DNA from: Salarchaeum japonicum_A | GTDB lineage: Archaea; Halobacteriota; Halobacteria; Halobacteriales; Halobacteriaceae | NCBI RefSeq assembly: GCF_049705945.1 | Contig: NZ_JBNAMV010000004.1 | Coordinates: 1,736,001 to 1,800,000 of the forward strand | Direction of reading: 5' to 3' | DNA length: 64,000 bases | Shown here: one piece after another, positions 33,441 through 41,598 of the stretch | How the letters are laid out: every line of letters starts with the position of its first letter | Numbering within the stretch: the stretch's first letter is position 1 | Notes under the pieces: generated by a model | The model's input: only the letters and a program-made list of their open reading frames with translations | What the model was told of the DNA's origin: nothing | Databases searched by the model: none | Translations under genes and position numbers: made by a program

Positions 33441-33888
33441 ACTCGTACCGGTCGTAGAACGCCCGCGCACGCTCGTTCTCCGCGTCCACGTCCAAGACCA
33501 TCCTATCCAGCGGGAGATCCATCTCTCGCGCAGCGTCCAGCGCTGCCGCCATCAACTCATCCGCGACGCCCGTGCCTCGATAGGATTCCGCGACGAACAC
33601 CTCGTTCAGCACTGCGGCATCCCAGACGTACGCGAGCGACGCCGGCAACACGAACACGTACCCGACGAGCCGTCCGTCGTCGACCGCGACCTGCACGCAG
33701 CGCGCGTTCTCCTCGATGCAGTCCGCGACCCACGACAGGTACTCCTCGCGGTACTCTTCGGTGAGCTTCGCTTCGTACACCGCCGCCTTCGCGTCGTCGC
33801 CCGTTCCCTCGCCCAGTCCGGTCTCGAACGCGCGCTTCAACCGCCAGAGTCCCTCTGCGTCGCCGTCGTACTCGCGTACCGTGACCAT
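33403..33888 (-). CDS. GNAT-family N-acetyltransferase
   Basis: 161 residues, a single GNAT domain. The acetyl-CoA-binding motif A is VAESYRGTGVADELMAAAL (R-x2-G-x-G/A type), preceded by the strand LVGYVFVLPASLAYVWDAAV; motif B is LDVDAENERARAFYDRYEF. The acceptor substrate is unknown. It lies 24 nt after the DUF457 gene, transcribed in the same direction, so co-transcription is likely. Confidence 0.88.
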   Translation of the reverse strand: MVTVREYDGDAEGLWRLKRAFETGLGEGTGDDAKAAVYEAKLTEEYREEYLSWVADCIEENARCVQVAVDDGRLVGYVFVLPASLAYVWDAAVLNEVFVAESYRGTGVADELMAAALDAAREMDLPLDRMVLDVDAENERARAFYDRYEFSSWGELVARDL

Positions 33889-33912
33889 ACGCCTCGTCTC
33901 GCGTCGGCGGAG

Positions 33913-34539
33913 TTAGCGCTGGCGCTCCCGGAACCGCGCCGCGAGCAGGAACCCGCTCAGGACGACGACGAGCAACCGGAACCCCGACGTGACGACCGGG
34001 AACACGCGCTCCACGTTCGATGGCTCCGTGCCCGCGGTCGGGTCGACTCCCGTGGAGTAGTGCGTGTCCGCCGTCGTCCCGCCGACCGTGCCGCCGTCGG
34101 GCGAGAGGTCGACGAACGTCTGCACGAGGCCGCGCTGGTTCGAGAACAGGAGTTCGCCGTTCACCGTGTAGAACCGGTCGTGGAGCGGGTAGAATGCGTT
34201 CACGCCGTTCACTGCGAGGTCGGGGAGGACACCGCCGAACACGAACGCCGCGAGCGCGACGAACGCCACCCGAACCCCGCGGTCGCCGTACCGACGGCGA
34301 AGCCACGACGCGGGTCGCCGTCTGTCCAGCGTGAGCGCGCCGAGCGCGACCGCCGGGAGCACGAGGTTGTGGAGGACTGCGCGGTGGCCGCCGTGAACCC
34401 AGAACCCGATGACGGTATCGATGTCGGGGAGTGCTGCGGCGGCGAGCACGACGAGGACGCTCTGCCGGTCGAACGCCGGTCCGAGCAGGGCGACGGCGAC
34501 GATTCCGCCGATGGCGACGTGCACGATGGTCGACGGCAT
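33913..34539 (-). CDS. Membrane-bound metal-dependent hydrolase-like protein (YdjM/DUF457 family)
   Basis: 208 residues. Begins MPSTIVHVAIGG, with LPDIDTVIGF and HGGHRAVLHNLVLP, the D and H pattern of the DUF457/YdjM family, plus hydrophobic spans near 10-35, 57-70, 90-108 and 182-200. Family members are inner-membrane proteins that include LexA-regulated YdjM in bacteria; catalytic activity is only predicted. The residues ~110-175 loop is hydrophilic and faces outside or inside depending on topology. Confidence 0.82.
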   Translation of the reverse strand: MPSTIVHVAIGGIVAVALLGPAFDRQSVLVVLAAAALPDIDTVIGFWVHGGHRAVLHNLVLPAVALGALTLDRRRPASWLRRRYGDRGVRVAFVALAAFVFGGVLPDLAVNGVNAFYPLHDRFYTVNGELLFSNQRGLVQTFVDLSPDGGTVGGTTADTHYSTGVDPTAGTEPSNVERVFPVVTSGFRLLVVVLSGFLLAARFRERQR

Positions 34540-34617
34540 ACCGTGTGATTAGCGCTCGAATACCATGGCTTCGTCGCCCGTCGATACGCTTTTTCGCCGT
34601 CGGACGAAGGAGAGTGT

Positions 34618-35325
34618 ATGGACCGGGACGCGCGCGCACACCTCGCGGAACGCATCGCCGGCGAAGTCACGCTGAGCGACGACCCCGGCGCCACCCTCCG
34701 GAAGTGGCGGACGGACTTCGGCGTCTCCCAGACGTCGCTCGCGGACGAACTCGACATCTCCTCGTCCGTCATCTCTGACTACGAGAGCGGCCGCCGCGAC
34801 TCCCCCGGAATCGGCCTCGTCAACCGCCTCGTCACCGGCCTGCTCGACATCGACGAGGCGCGGGGCGGCGACCGCATCCGCCAGTACGGCCGCGTGCTCT
34901 CCGCGGGCTTCGAGAGCGACGTGGTGCTCGACCTCCGCGAGTACTCGACGACTGTCCCGCTCACCGACCTCTACGACGCCGTCGACGCCACCGAGATAGC
35001 TGCCGGCGACCGCGACCGCGTGAGCGGCCACACCGTCATCAACAGCATCGAAGCAATCACGCGACTCTCCGCCGAGGACTTCTATCGGCTCTACGGCCAG
35101 AGCACGAACCGCGTGCTCGTGTTCACGCAGGTCTCCCGCGGGGAGTCACCGCTCGTCGCGCTCCGCGTCGTCAACCCCACGCCGAACGCCGTACTCCTCC
35201 ACGGCATCGACGAAGACGACCTCTGGGAGCACGCGCCCCGACTCGCTCAACGCGACGGCTTCTCGCTCGCCATCACGAACCAAGACACGGACGCGATGCT
35301 GGACGAACTCCGCGAGTTCCCGTAG
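34618..35325 (+). CDS. Predicted XRE-type transcriptional regulator (COG1709 family)
   Basis: 235 residues. N-terminal helix-turn-helix: TLRKWRTDFGVSQTSLADEL then DISSSVISDYESGRRDSPG (residues ~25-65), a clear Cro/XRE type. The remaining ~150 residues form the conserved archaeal ligand- or partner-binding domain of this family (GHTVINSIEAITRLSAEDFY, NRVLVFTQVSRGESPLVALR). The regulated genes are unknown. The neighbour on the other strand is HMG-CoA synthase, a proximity that might be functional but is only suggestive. Confidence 0.85.
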   Translation: MDRDARAHLAERIAGEVTLSDDPGATLRKWRTDFGVSQTSLADELDISSSVISDYESGRRDSPGIGLVNRLVTGLLDIDEARGGDRIRQYGRVLSAGFESDVVLDLREYSTTVPLTDLYDAVDATEIAAGDRDRVSGHTVINSIEAITRLSAEDFYRLYGQSTNRVLVFTQVSRGESPLVALRVVNPTPNAVLLHGIDEDDLWEHAPRLAQRDGFSLAITNQDTDAMLDELREFP

Positions 35326-35520
35326 GCGTGCACGCCGACACCGCTCGGTCACGGGCGCTGTCGACGGATTTCGCTCGCACCCGTGACGCACTCGCTAAGT
35401 CACAGTGCCGGGTGGCGGCGGCTTCCCTGGTGAACGTTCGGCTGTCGGTTACGGCGCTGATTGTGGGCGTGGTTGCGGTGCTCGCGGCTGGCGTAGGTGG
35501 GCTGGAAAAGAAGCGGTCGG

Positions 35521-36858
35521 TTACTCGACGAACGTGTACTTGCGTTCGTTCATCGGCCCCCAGCCGTCGAACACGAACTCGCCCTCCGGCTGCGTGAACG
35601 GCTCCAGTTCCACGCGCTTCTCGTGGTTGTGGCGGTCGTGGACCTGCTCGTACTCGCTGAACGAGATGTCGTAGCGGTCGTCTATCTGGTCGTAGATGTC
35701 GCACGCCTCGATTTCGTCCTGCCAGCCGTCGACGACGGTCTCCGCGTGAATCTCCGCCTGCGCGCCCGACCCGTACGAACCGACGAGCAGCGTCTTCCCC
35801 GCCATCTCCGTGCCCTCCTCGGCGGCTTCGATGAGCGCGCTCATCCGCGCGATGTGGACGGAGCCGGTGTACCAGTTCCCGACCTCGCGACTGATGGAGA
35901 GCGTCGGATCGATGACCTCCGCGTACCAGTCCTGGTACTTCTCGGTGTCACCGAGCGCGTCCATGTACTCCCGAATCGCTTCCTGGTACGCTTCCTCGTC
36001 GTCGAACTCGTCGGGACGAGGCTGCCGGCCGATTTCGCCCGCGAGATCGTCTTCGTGTTCGGTGCCTCGAATGACGTGCCGGTACGCGAGCAGCGCGGCC
36101 TTCCGCACCATCCCCGGGAACGGCGTGTGGAACGGCGCGTACTCGAACCCGTCCAGTTCCACGTCGCCCGCGACGGACTCGTAGTCCTCCAGAGCTTCGC
36201 GCATCCGCGCGAGGTACACCTGCACCGAGCGCTTCCCGTCCACGCTCGGGAACTGCTGGTTCGGCTTCAAGAAGTCGGTCTCGTCCGCGGACCCGTACCC
36301 CTGCTCGTGGCTGATTTCCACCAGACTCGGGTCTTCCGTGATGTACATCGCCACCGCGCCAGCGCCCTGCGTCGCCTCGCCAGCGTCGCCACGCGCGTAC
36401 AGCGCCGTGTCCGTCGCGATGACCAACGCGCCACGACCGCGGTTCCGCCCCGCCTTGATCCAGTTGTACGCGTCGTCGATGCTCTGCGTGCCCGCGATGC
36501 ACGCGAACTTCCGCTCGCCCTTGTTCGCGTGATGGAAGTCGCCCTCGTACACGTCTTCCAAGCAGCCAGCGACGTACGTCGAAACCGGCTTCGAGTTGTC
36601 GAACGCGGACTCCGTCGCCACGTCGATACGCCCGATATCGTCGGGTTCCAAGCCCTTCCGCTCCATCAGCTTGTACGCCGCGTTCGCCCCCATCGTCACG
36701 ATATCCTCGTACGCGTCCGGGAACGAACTCGCGTTCAACCCCAGTCCCTTCGTGTACTTCGCCGGGTCGTCGCCCTTCTGCGGCGCGAACGTCTCCGGCA
36801 GGTCGAGCTTCAGTTTCCCCGTCCAGATTTCGACCGCGTCGATACCGACTGCTGTCAT
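35521..36858 (-). CDS. mvaS: Hydroxymethylglutaryl-CoA synthase
   Basis: 445 residues, as in other haloarchaea. Condenses acetyl-CoA with acetoacetyl-CoA in the mevalonate pathway that feeds isoprenoid membrane lipids, carotenoids and quinones. Catalytic residues visible: E83 (VATESAFDNSK), C120 (KFACIAGTQS) and H244 (EYAPFHTPFPG). The start was taken as ATG 36858 (MTAVGIDAVEIWTGKL), with a TATA box 23-28 nt upstream; seven extra codons are possible. It converges on the COG1709 regulator across 195 nt that hold no supported gene. Confidence 0.95.
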   Translation of the reverse strand: MTAVGIDAVEIWTGKLKLDLPETFAPQKGDDPAKYTKGLGLNASSFPDAYEDIVTMGANAAYKLMERKGLEPDDIGRIDVATESAFDNSKPVSTYVAGCLEDVYEGDFHHANKGERKFACIAGTQSIDDAYNWIKAGRNRGRGALVIATDTALYARGDAGEATQGAGAVAMYITEDPSLVEISHEQGYGSADETDFLKPNQQFPSVDGKRSVQVYLARMREALEDYESVAGDVELDGFEYAPFHTPFPGMVRKAALLAYRHVIRGTEHEDDLAGEIGRQPRPDEFDDEEAYQEAIREYMDALGDTEKYQDWYAEVIDPTLSISREVGNWYTGSVHIARMSALIEAAEEGTEMAGKTLLVGSYGSGAQAEIHAETVVDGWQDEIEACDIYDQIDDRYDISFSEYEQVHDRHNHEKRVELEPFTQPEGEFVFDGWGPMNERKYTFVE

Positions 36859-36880
36859 ACTCGCGTCTTTAGACACCACC

Positions 36881-36886
36881 TATATG
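36881..36886 (-). promoter_or_regulatory. TATA box of the HMG-CoA synthase gene
   Basis: CATATA on the minus strand (in GTCCATATAGGTGG), 23-28 nt before ATG 36858; leaderless spacing. Confidence 0.55.
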
Positions 36887-36920
36887 GACTTGTCGATAGG
36901 GTGTTCGACGAACGTCGAAA

Positions 36921-39524
36921 TCAAGGTCCGCTGCCGTCAGCATCATCTATCACTGCATATGAATCGACTACTGCACCATCTCCCCCGAACACGAGTATAG
37001 TCACCTTGAACTCCTCGTCGTATCCATATCCTGGGCTCACTCTAACGTTATTGCCGCTCCGTGCTGTTCGTGTCGTTTCGGCTTTTCCTCCTGTGGTCGT
37101 TGAAACGGCGACAAGACGAGTCTGCGAGTGACTTCCACTAGCTGAGACCGTGTAGTCGAACCGATAGCGTGGGCCCTGCCCATTGCTAGATTTGTCTGTA
37201 ATTGTTGAACTGTCCAGTGTAGCGGTTGCGGACGTTCCAATGTTGTCGTTGCCGGATGGATTTACTGCGTCCGCTGTGTCTGAGACGGTCTCCGAAGCCA
37301 CCACGTATTCGCCACCTGCTCCGTCGCTATAGATAACTCGAACCGTTACGTCGTACGCATCTCCTGCCCCATTCGAACTCGTATACGTTAGCCCACCTCG
37401 CGTTCCGCTCTTCTGCAGAGTCTGACTCGCGCTGTTCTCGTTCGTGTTCGTGTAATCCACCTCGACACGCTGGAACGAACTATTCGTGTTCGAAACACTG
37501 TACGACCCGATATACTCAACCGAATCCTGGTCTTGGTGGGTGAGGTCATCGAGCCGGAACGCAATTTCCGGTGTCGGCTCGCTCGTCCCGCCACCGTCGT
37601 CACTCGGCACTCGTGGCGTCAGCACGCTTGACGGTATCTCTTCCTCTGTGAAGCTGGGACCGTCCCACGACGTGGTGAGTACCTCTTCTCCCTGGTTCTC
37701 GAAGTACGTCACCGTGATGTTGTGTCGTCCCGCGGACAGACTGATATCGCCGGAAACCGTCTGCTCTGGGTGCTCGCCGTCGTTGTTCACCACGAGCTGG
37801 TCGTCAATGTAGAGCCGACTACCGTCGTCGGAACTCGTGGAGAACGTGTACGTCCCGCTCTCCGGGACCTCGATGTACGCCGTGTACTGGAACCCGAAGT
37901 CGTTATCGCGCTCTCGGGGGCTGATGTCGAACGTATCGACGTTCCCGGTGGCCTGCGGCGTCTGCGCGTCGAAGTTCGGCATTCCGCCACCACCGTAATC
38001 GCCTTCGTAGTAGCGGTAGTAGACGCCGTTCTCCGCTCGCTGTACGGACACCGGCAGTGTGTCGCTCCCGACGAGTCCAGACACGTAGACCGTCGTATTC
38101 CCGGTGTCGTACGTCATCGAGACTGTCGAGTACCCGGTCGCGTTCGTGTCGTCGTTGGACGAGGACGAGGGGAACGTAGCCACGGACGCGTTCTCCGTCG
38201 AGTAATCCACGAACACCCCACTCACGCCGTTGTTCGCGGACGTGATCGCCCGCGAAATCGCGTCTATCGGCGACGACGCCTCGCTCGGCGTGATGACGAT
38301 TGTTCCGTTAACGTACTCGACACCGGGCTGGTCATCCATCAGTTCCGGCTGCCACTCGATGCTGTACGGAGCGCTACCGGTTCCGTTCCCGCCACCAGTC
38401 GCCTCTTCGACATCGAACTCGACTCGGTCCGCGTCGTCGGTGTCGCTGCCGATTGTCGCGCGGGTGTTCGAACTCACGTCGCTGAACTCGTAGGTGACGC
38501 GGCCGTCGCTTCCTGTCGACTGGGTCGCCGACCCGTCGACAGTCCCGCCGGACACCGTGACGTCGGCGTTCGGAACGGGATTGTTGTACTCGTCTCGAAC
38601 CTCGAACGTCACCGGGTCGCCCACTCGGACCGTGCTGTCGCCGACGCGGGTGATGTACGCGGCGTCCGTATCGGCCGTCTGTGACCCGATGCCGATTTTC
38701 GCCGCGCGCAGCGAGTACTCGACGCCGTCCTCAAGAACGACCCGTACCTGGTTCTCCCCGGCTTGCGTAACGCTCACGACGTGCTGCTGGTTCCCAAGCG
38801 AGGTTCGGTTGCGCCACTCGGACGCCGGCATCCGCGAACTGAACGTTATCGTGACGTTCCCGGTCGTGTTCGTTACGTCCACGGGATTGGACGGTCCGCT
38901 CAACACGCTCGGGTCGACGGCCGACGCCGTCACGCCGTTCTGGAAGTAACTCCCGTTCAGCGCGACCAGCGTGATGGTCGTGCCATCGACGACCACTTGG
39001 GTCGACGCCGACGGCACCGTGTGTACGTCGCCGAAGTCGTTGTACAGCAGGCCGTTTTCCAGCACGCGCGAGGGCGCGCCGTCGTAGACGTTGTACTGGG
39101 CGTCGTACACGAGCGACTTCGTCGGATACGTCAGCGTGCCGTTCTGTCGCTCGAAGAAATCCTCGGTCTCGGGGTCACCGACCGCCGTGACGTTCGCGAT
39201 GGAGAGGGTCGCGTTCCCGACCGCCTCCGTCTGCAGTGTTCCCGTGGCTGACGGTGGGTTTACGAAGAACGTCCGCACCGGATACTGCGTGCCGAGCGCC
39301 ACGGACTCGGGGCGGCCGCCGCCGGACGCCGCCGCGCTGAGAACCGCGTTCCGAACCGCGACCAGATCCGATTCGACTTCCTGGCTGTGCTGGAACTCGA
39401 TGGCCTCGTTCTCCTGGGGGACGACGTACGCCTGGTAGGTGGAGAGGAGGATGACGAGGATGGCGAACATCAGGATAGCGCCGATTTGGACGGTCACCCC
39501 GCGCTCGTCCTCCAGGAGTCGCAT
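36921..39524 (-). CDS. Surface protein with pilin-like N-terminus, Big-1-like, PA14 and two Ig-like repeats
   Basis: 867 residues. Residues 1-31 (DERGVTVQIGAILMFAILVI) resemble the type IV pilin-like N-terminus of haloarchaeal secreted proteins: charged residues, RG, then a hydrophobic helix. Domains: ~50-290 beta-rich region with many N-x-S/T sites; ~296-375 invasin/Big-1-like Ig domain (VGDPVTFEVRDEYNNPVPNA); ~500-637 PA14 (YIEVPESGTYTFSTSSDDGS, LYIDDQLVVNNDG), known in carbohydrate-binding adhesins; ~670-752 and ~787-863 a tandem pair of Ig-like repeats. No C-terminal anchor is seen, so the N-terminal helix probably holds it. Role: adhesion or glycan binding is likely but unproven. The 3' ~650 nt are visibly richer in A and T than the rest. 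Confidence 0.82.
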   Translation of the reverse strand: MRLLEDERGVTVQIGAILMFAILVILLSTYQAYVVPQENEAIEFQHSQEVESDLVAVRNAVLSAAASGGGRPESVALGTQYPVRTFFVNPPSATGTLQTEAVGNATLSIANVTAVGDPETEDFFERQNGTLTYPTKSLVYDAQYNVYDGAPSRVLENGLLYNDFGDVHTVPSASTQVVVDGTTITLVALNGSYFQNGVTASAVDPSVLSGPSNPVDVTNTTGNVTITFSSRMPASEWRNRTSLGNQQHVVSVTQAGENQVRVVLEDGVEYSLRAAKIGIGSQTADTDAAYITRVGDSTVRVGDPVTFEVRDEYNNPVPNADVTVSGGTVDGSATQSTGSDGRVTYEFSDVSSNTRATIGSDTDDADRVEFDVEEATGGGNGTGSAPYSIEWQPELMDDQPGVEYVNGTIVITPSEASSPIDAISRAITSANNGVSGVFVDYSTENASVATFPSSSSNDDTNATGYSTVSMTYDTGNTTVYVSGLVGSDTLPVSVQRAENGVYYRYYEGDYGGGGMPNFDAQTPQATGNVDTFDISPRERDNDFGFQYTAYIEVPESGTYTFSTSSDDGSRLYIDDQLVVNNDGEHPEQTVSGDISLSAGRHNITVTYFENQGEEVLTTSWDGPSFTEEEIPSSVLTPRVPSDDGGGTSEPTPEIAFRLDDLTHQDQDSVEYIGSYSVSNTNSSFQRVEVDYTNTNENSASQTLQKSGTRGGLTYTSSNGAGDAYDVTVRVIYSDGAGGEYVVASETVSDTADAVNPSGNDNIGTSATATLDSSTITDKSSNGQGPRYRFDYTVSASGSHSQTRLVAVSTTTGGKAETTRTARSGNNVRVSPGYGYDEEFKVTILVFGGDGAVVDSYAVIDDADGSGP

Positions 39525-39548
39525 TACCTCTGTTTCCCGTCCGAGCGG

Positions 39549-39554
39549 GATAAA
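39549..39554 (-). promoter_or_regulatory. TATA box of the PA14 surface protein gene
   Basis: TTTATC on the minus strand (AAGGATTTATCCCG), 25-30 nt before ATG 39524, so the gene can be transcribed independently of DUF2150. Confidence 0.55.
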
Positions 39555-39557
39555 TCC

Positions 39558-40136
39558 TTACTCGTCCTCTTCGACGACTTCCGGTTGTGCGAGGGCGCTC
39601 TGGAGGCTGTCCAGGCCGTTCACCCACTCGACGACCAGTCCGTATTCGAGGTCGTCCGCGAGCTCCATCGGGAGTTCTTCGCCGTCGATGATTCGGGTGC
39701 CCGCGCAGGCGGCGAGGCCGAGCGCGCGGTCGAACTCTTCTTCTTCTTCCGCGCCGGCGGCGGCCTGCACGTACTCCGTCACGTCGGCTTCGTCCGCGAC
39801 GCCGTCCGCGACGTACTGCTCCGCGGAGTAGAACACGGCGACGAGACTCGTCTGCACGCCGTCCACGAGCATCAGCGTGTCCTCGTCCGCGATGTCGGGT
39901 TCCGCGAGCACGGTGTCCCGGATCTTCGCGAGTTCGTCCAGAGTCTCCTCCTCGTCCAGGTCGCCGTCCTGGTAGTCGGTGACGATTTTCGCGACCGCGA
40001 TGGCCACGTCGTCTTGGAGGTTCAGGAGGAGACGAGCCGAGTCCTCTTCTTCGGGGTCGAGGTCCTCGTCCCTCAGTCGGTCGAGCCAGTTCTGCCAGCG
40101 TTCGTCCGCGTAGTACTCTTCTTCGTTCTCACTCAT
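39558..40136 (-). CDS. DUF2150 family protein
   Basis: 192 residues, very acidic (runs of E and D), soluble, apparently all helical; matches the archaeal DUF2150 family, whose function is unknown. Conserved-looking stretch: WQNWLDRLRDEDLDPEEEDS at the N-terminus, DDVAIAVAKIVTDYQDG in the middle and GTRIIDGEELPMELADDLEY near the C-terminus. The start was placed at ATG 40136; the frame upstream of it is an Arg-rich shadow of the hydrolase gene. It is 38 nt after the TatD-like gene, same direction. Confidence 0.85.
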   Translation of the reverse strand: MSENEEEYYADERWQNWLDRLRDEDLDPEEEDSARLLLNLQDDVAIAVAKIVTDYQDGDLDEEETLDELAKIRDTVLAEPDIADEDTLMLVDGVQTSLVAVFYSAEQYVADGVADEADVTEYVQAAAGAEEEEEFDRALGLAACAGTRIIDGEELPMELADDLEYGLVVEWVNGLDSLQSALAQPEVVEEDE

Positions 40137-40174
40137 ACCCACAACGCCGGCCGCCCGGGTGAAAGTCCTTTCTT

Positions 40175-41017
40175 TTAGGCCAGGGTGGCGTGCGTGTCGA
40201 TACCGTAGACCGCCGCGGGCGTCTTCACGTGCGCGTTCCGCACCGCCGCCTCGTAGCCGTGTTCGAGCAGCCAGTTCACTCGCCGTGGGACGGTCTTCGG
40301 TCCCATCACCATCCCCGGCCGGTCGGGGTCGTCCACGAAATCCGTCTCCATCAGGAACGGCTTCCCGGCCTCGGCGGCGCGTTCCAGGCGGTCTTTTTCG
40401 CTCATCACGCTCGGCGTCACGCCCGCGAGTTCGCCCGCCGCGTAGTGCTTTACCACGCGCTCCGCGGACAATCCCTCGGCTTCCGCCCACTCGCCGACCT
40501 GGGTCAGGTCCTCGGTCGCTTCCGTGTGGAGTTGGACGGCGAGGTCGCGGTCGGCCGCGAGCGTGAACGCGTGCCGCATCGCGTCGTTCGACGCCGCCCA
40601 CACGGCCTCGGATACGTCGTAGTGCGGCCGCCCCGACTTCAGCGCGACCGCGTCGCTCTCCACCGCGTACTCCGCCGCCACCTCCAGACCCGCCTGCATC
40701 AGCTCGCCCGCGTCTTCCGCGCTGTAGCCGTCGTCGACCAACTGCGAAATCAGGCCGGGGTGGACGCCGAGCACGGGCCACGCCCGCCCCCGGAGTTCCT
40801 CGCTCGCGCGCGCCGCCACGTCGATGGTCGTCTCGAAGACGTGCTCGAAACCATCCCTCGATTCGGGGAGCGGGCCGAGGTGCCACGAGGGCTTGTTCAC
40901 CACGAGCAAGTGGGTGCCGCCGCTCCGCGCGAAGTCCTTCACGGCCTCGATGCCCCGCGCGTGCTCGGGGTCGAGGTGCATGTGGTTGTCCAGAACCGGC
41001 GTGCCGAGGTCGCGCAT
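40175..41017 (-). CDS. TatD-related metal-dependent hydrolase
   Basis: 280 residues, TIM-barrel amidohydrolase superfamily. Metal ligands: HMH in DNHMHLDPE (residues ~11-13), catalytic-type H in AVQLHTEATED, VVKHYAAGE and the D in LMETDFVDD. Motif WPVLGVHPG matches the family. TatD proteins are DNases in bacteria, but this archaeal branch (COG1831) is uncharacterised, so the substrate is open. Upstream lies the NYN gene 31 nt away and DUF2150 follows; the three may be one transcript. Confidence 0.88.
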   Translation of the reverse strand: MRDLGTPVLDNHMHLDPEHARGIEAVKDFARSGGTHLLVVNKPSWHLGPLPESRDGFEHVFETTIDVAARASEELRGRAWPVLGVHPGLISQLVDDGYSAEDAGELMQAGLEVAAEYAVESDAVALKSGRPHYDVSEAVWAASNDAMRHAFTLAADRDLAVQLHTEATEDLTQVGEWAEAEGLSAERVVKHYAAGELAGVTPSVMSEKDRLERAAEAGKPFLMETDFVDDPDRPGMVMGPKTVPRRVNWLLEHGYEAAVRNAHVKTPAAVYGIDTHATLA

Positions 41018-41048
41018 ACCCGTGGTAGCGGGCGGCCGACTGAATAAC

Positions 41049-41489
41049 CTACTCTTCGAGGAGCACGGCGTCCGTCGCCGCGTTCCGCAGCGCGTCCGAA
41101 CTCCCGTGCTCGCCGGGCGTCACCGCGAGCGTCTCCACGCCCTCCCGCGCGGCCTTCTCCAGCACGGGCTTGAAGTCGATGTCGCGCGAGGCGATGGCGA
41201 GCACGTCGACGCCGCCGCTCACCGCGAGTTCGGTCGCGTCCACCGCGAGCTTCACGTCCACGTCCCCGCTCGTCACGCGCACGTCGTAGCCCCGCGCCTC
41301 GCCCGCCTGAATCAATCCCGGGGTCGCGTGCTGGTCGAGGTAGAGCCGCGTCACCGCGAGCGTCCCGGCGTCCGCCGCCGCCTCCCGCACGTCGTCCAAG
41401 TCCACGTCGAACTCCTCGCGCAACACGTTCGGCCCGTCGACGAACAGGCCCACCCGCCGCCCGCCGTCCACGAGGTCGCGCAGTCCCAT
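41049..41489 (-). CDS. NYN-domain protein (LabA/DUF88-like predicted nuclease)
   Basis: 146 residues from ATG 41489. The NYN/PIN-like fold is seen in RVGLFVDGPNVLREEFDVD (first acidic residue), VDVKLAVDATELA and LAIASRDIDFKPVLEKAAR; the Asp residues make a plausible Mg2+-dependent RNase centre. Similar archaeal proteins (TIGR00288-type) are described only as conserved proteins. The upstream 17 codons of the open frame are rejected because they lie outside the family start. Confidence 0.85.
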   Translation of the reverse strand: MGLRDLVDGGRRVGLFVDGPNVLREEFDVDLDDVREAAADAGTLAVTRLYLDQHATPGLIQAGEARGYDVRVTSGDVDVKLAVDATELAVSGGVDVLAIASRDIDFKPVLEKAAREGVETLAVTPGEHGSSDALRNAATDAVLLEE

Positions 41490-41598
41490 ACTACCGAGAG
41501 GGGGCCGACCGCGCCTAATGGTTCCGGTCCACGCCAACACCTGCTCTCGCCGCTATCGAACCCGCGTAGTTTTCACCCCGGCGTGAGACGACTCCGGT

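Noticed and set aside
35328..35597. Possible small membrane protein between the COG1709 regulator and mvaS (stretch VRLSVTALIVGVVAVLAAGV).
   Set aside because: The frame runs into the mvaS 3' end with no stop before it, has no good start or promoter, and only one hydrophobic stretch; evidence is too weak to annotate.
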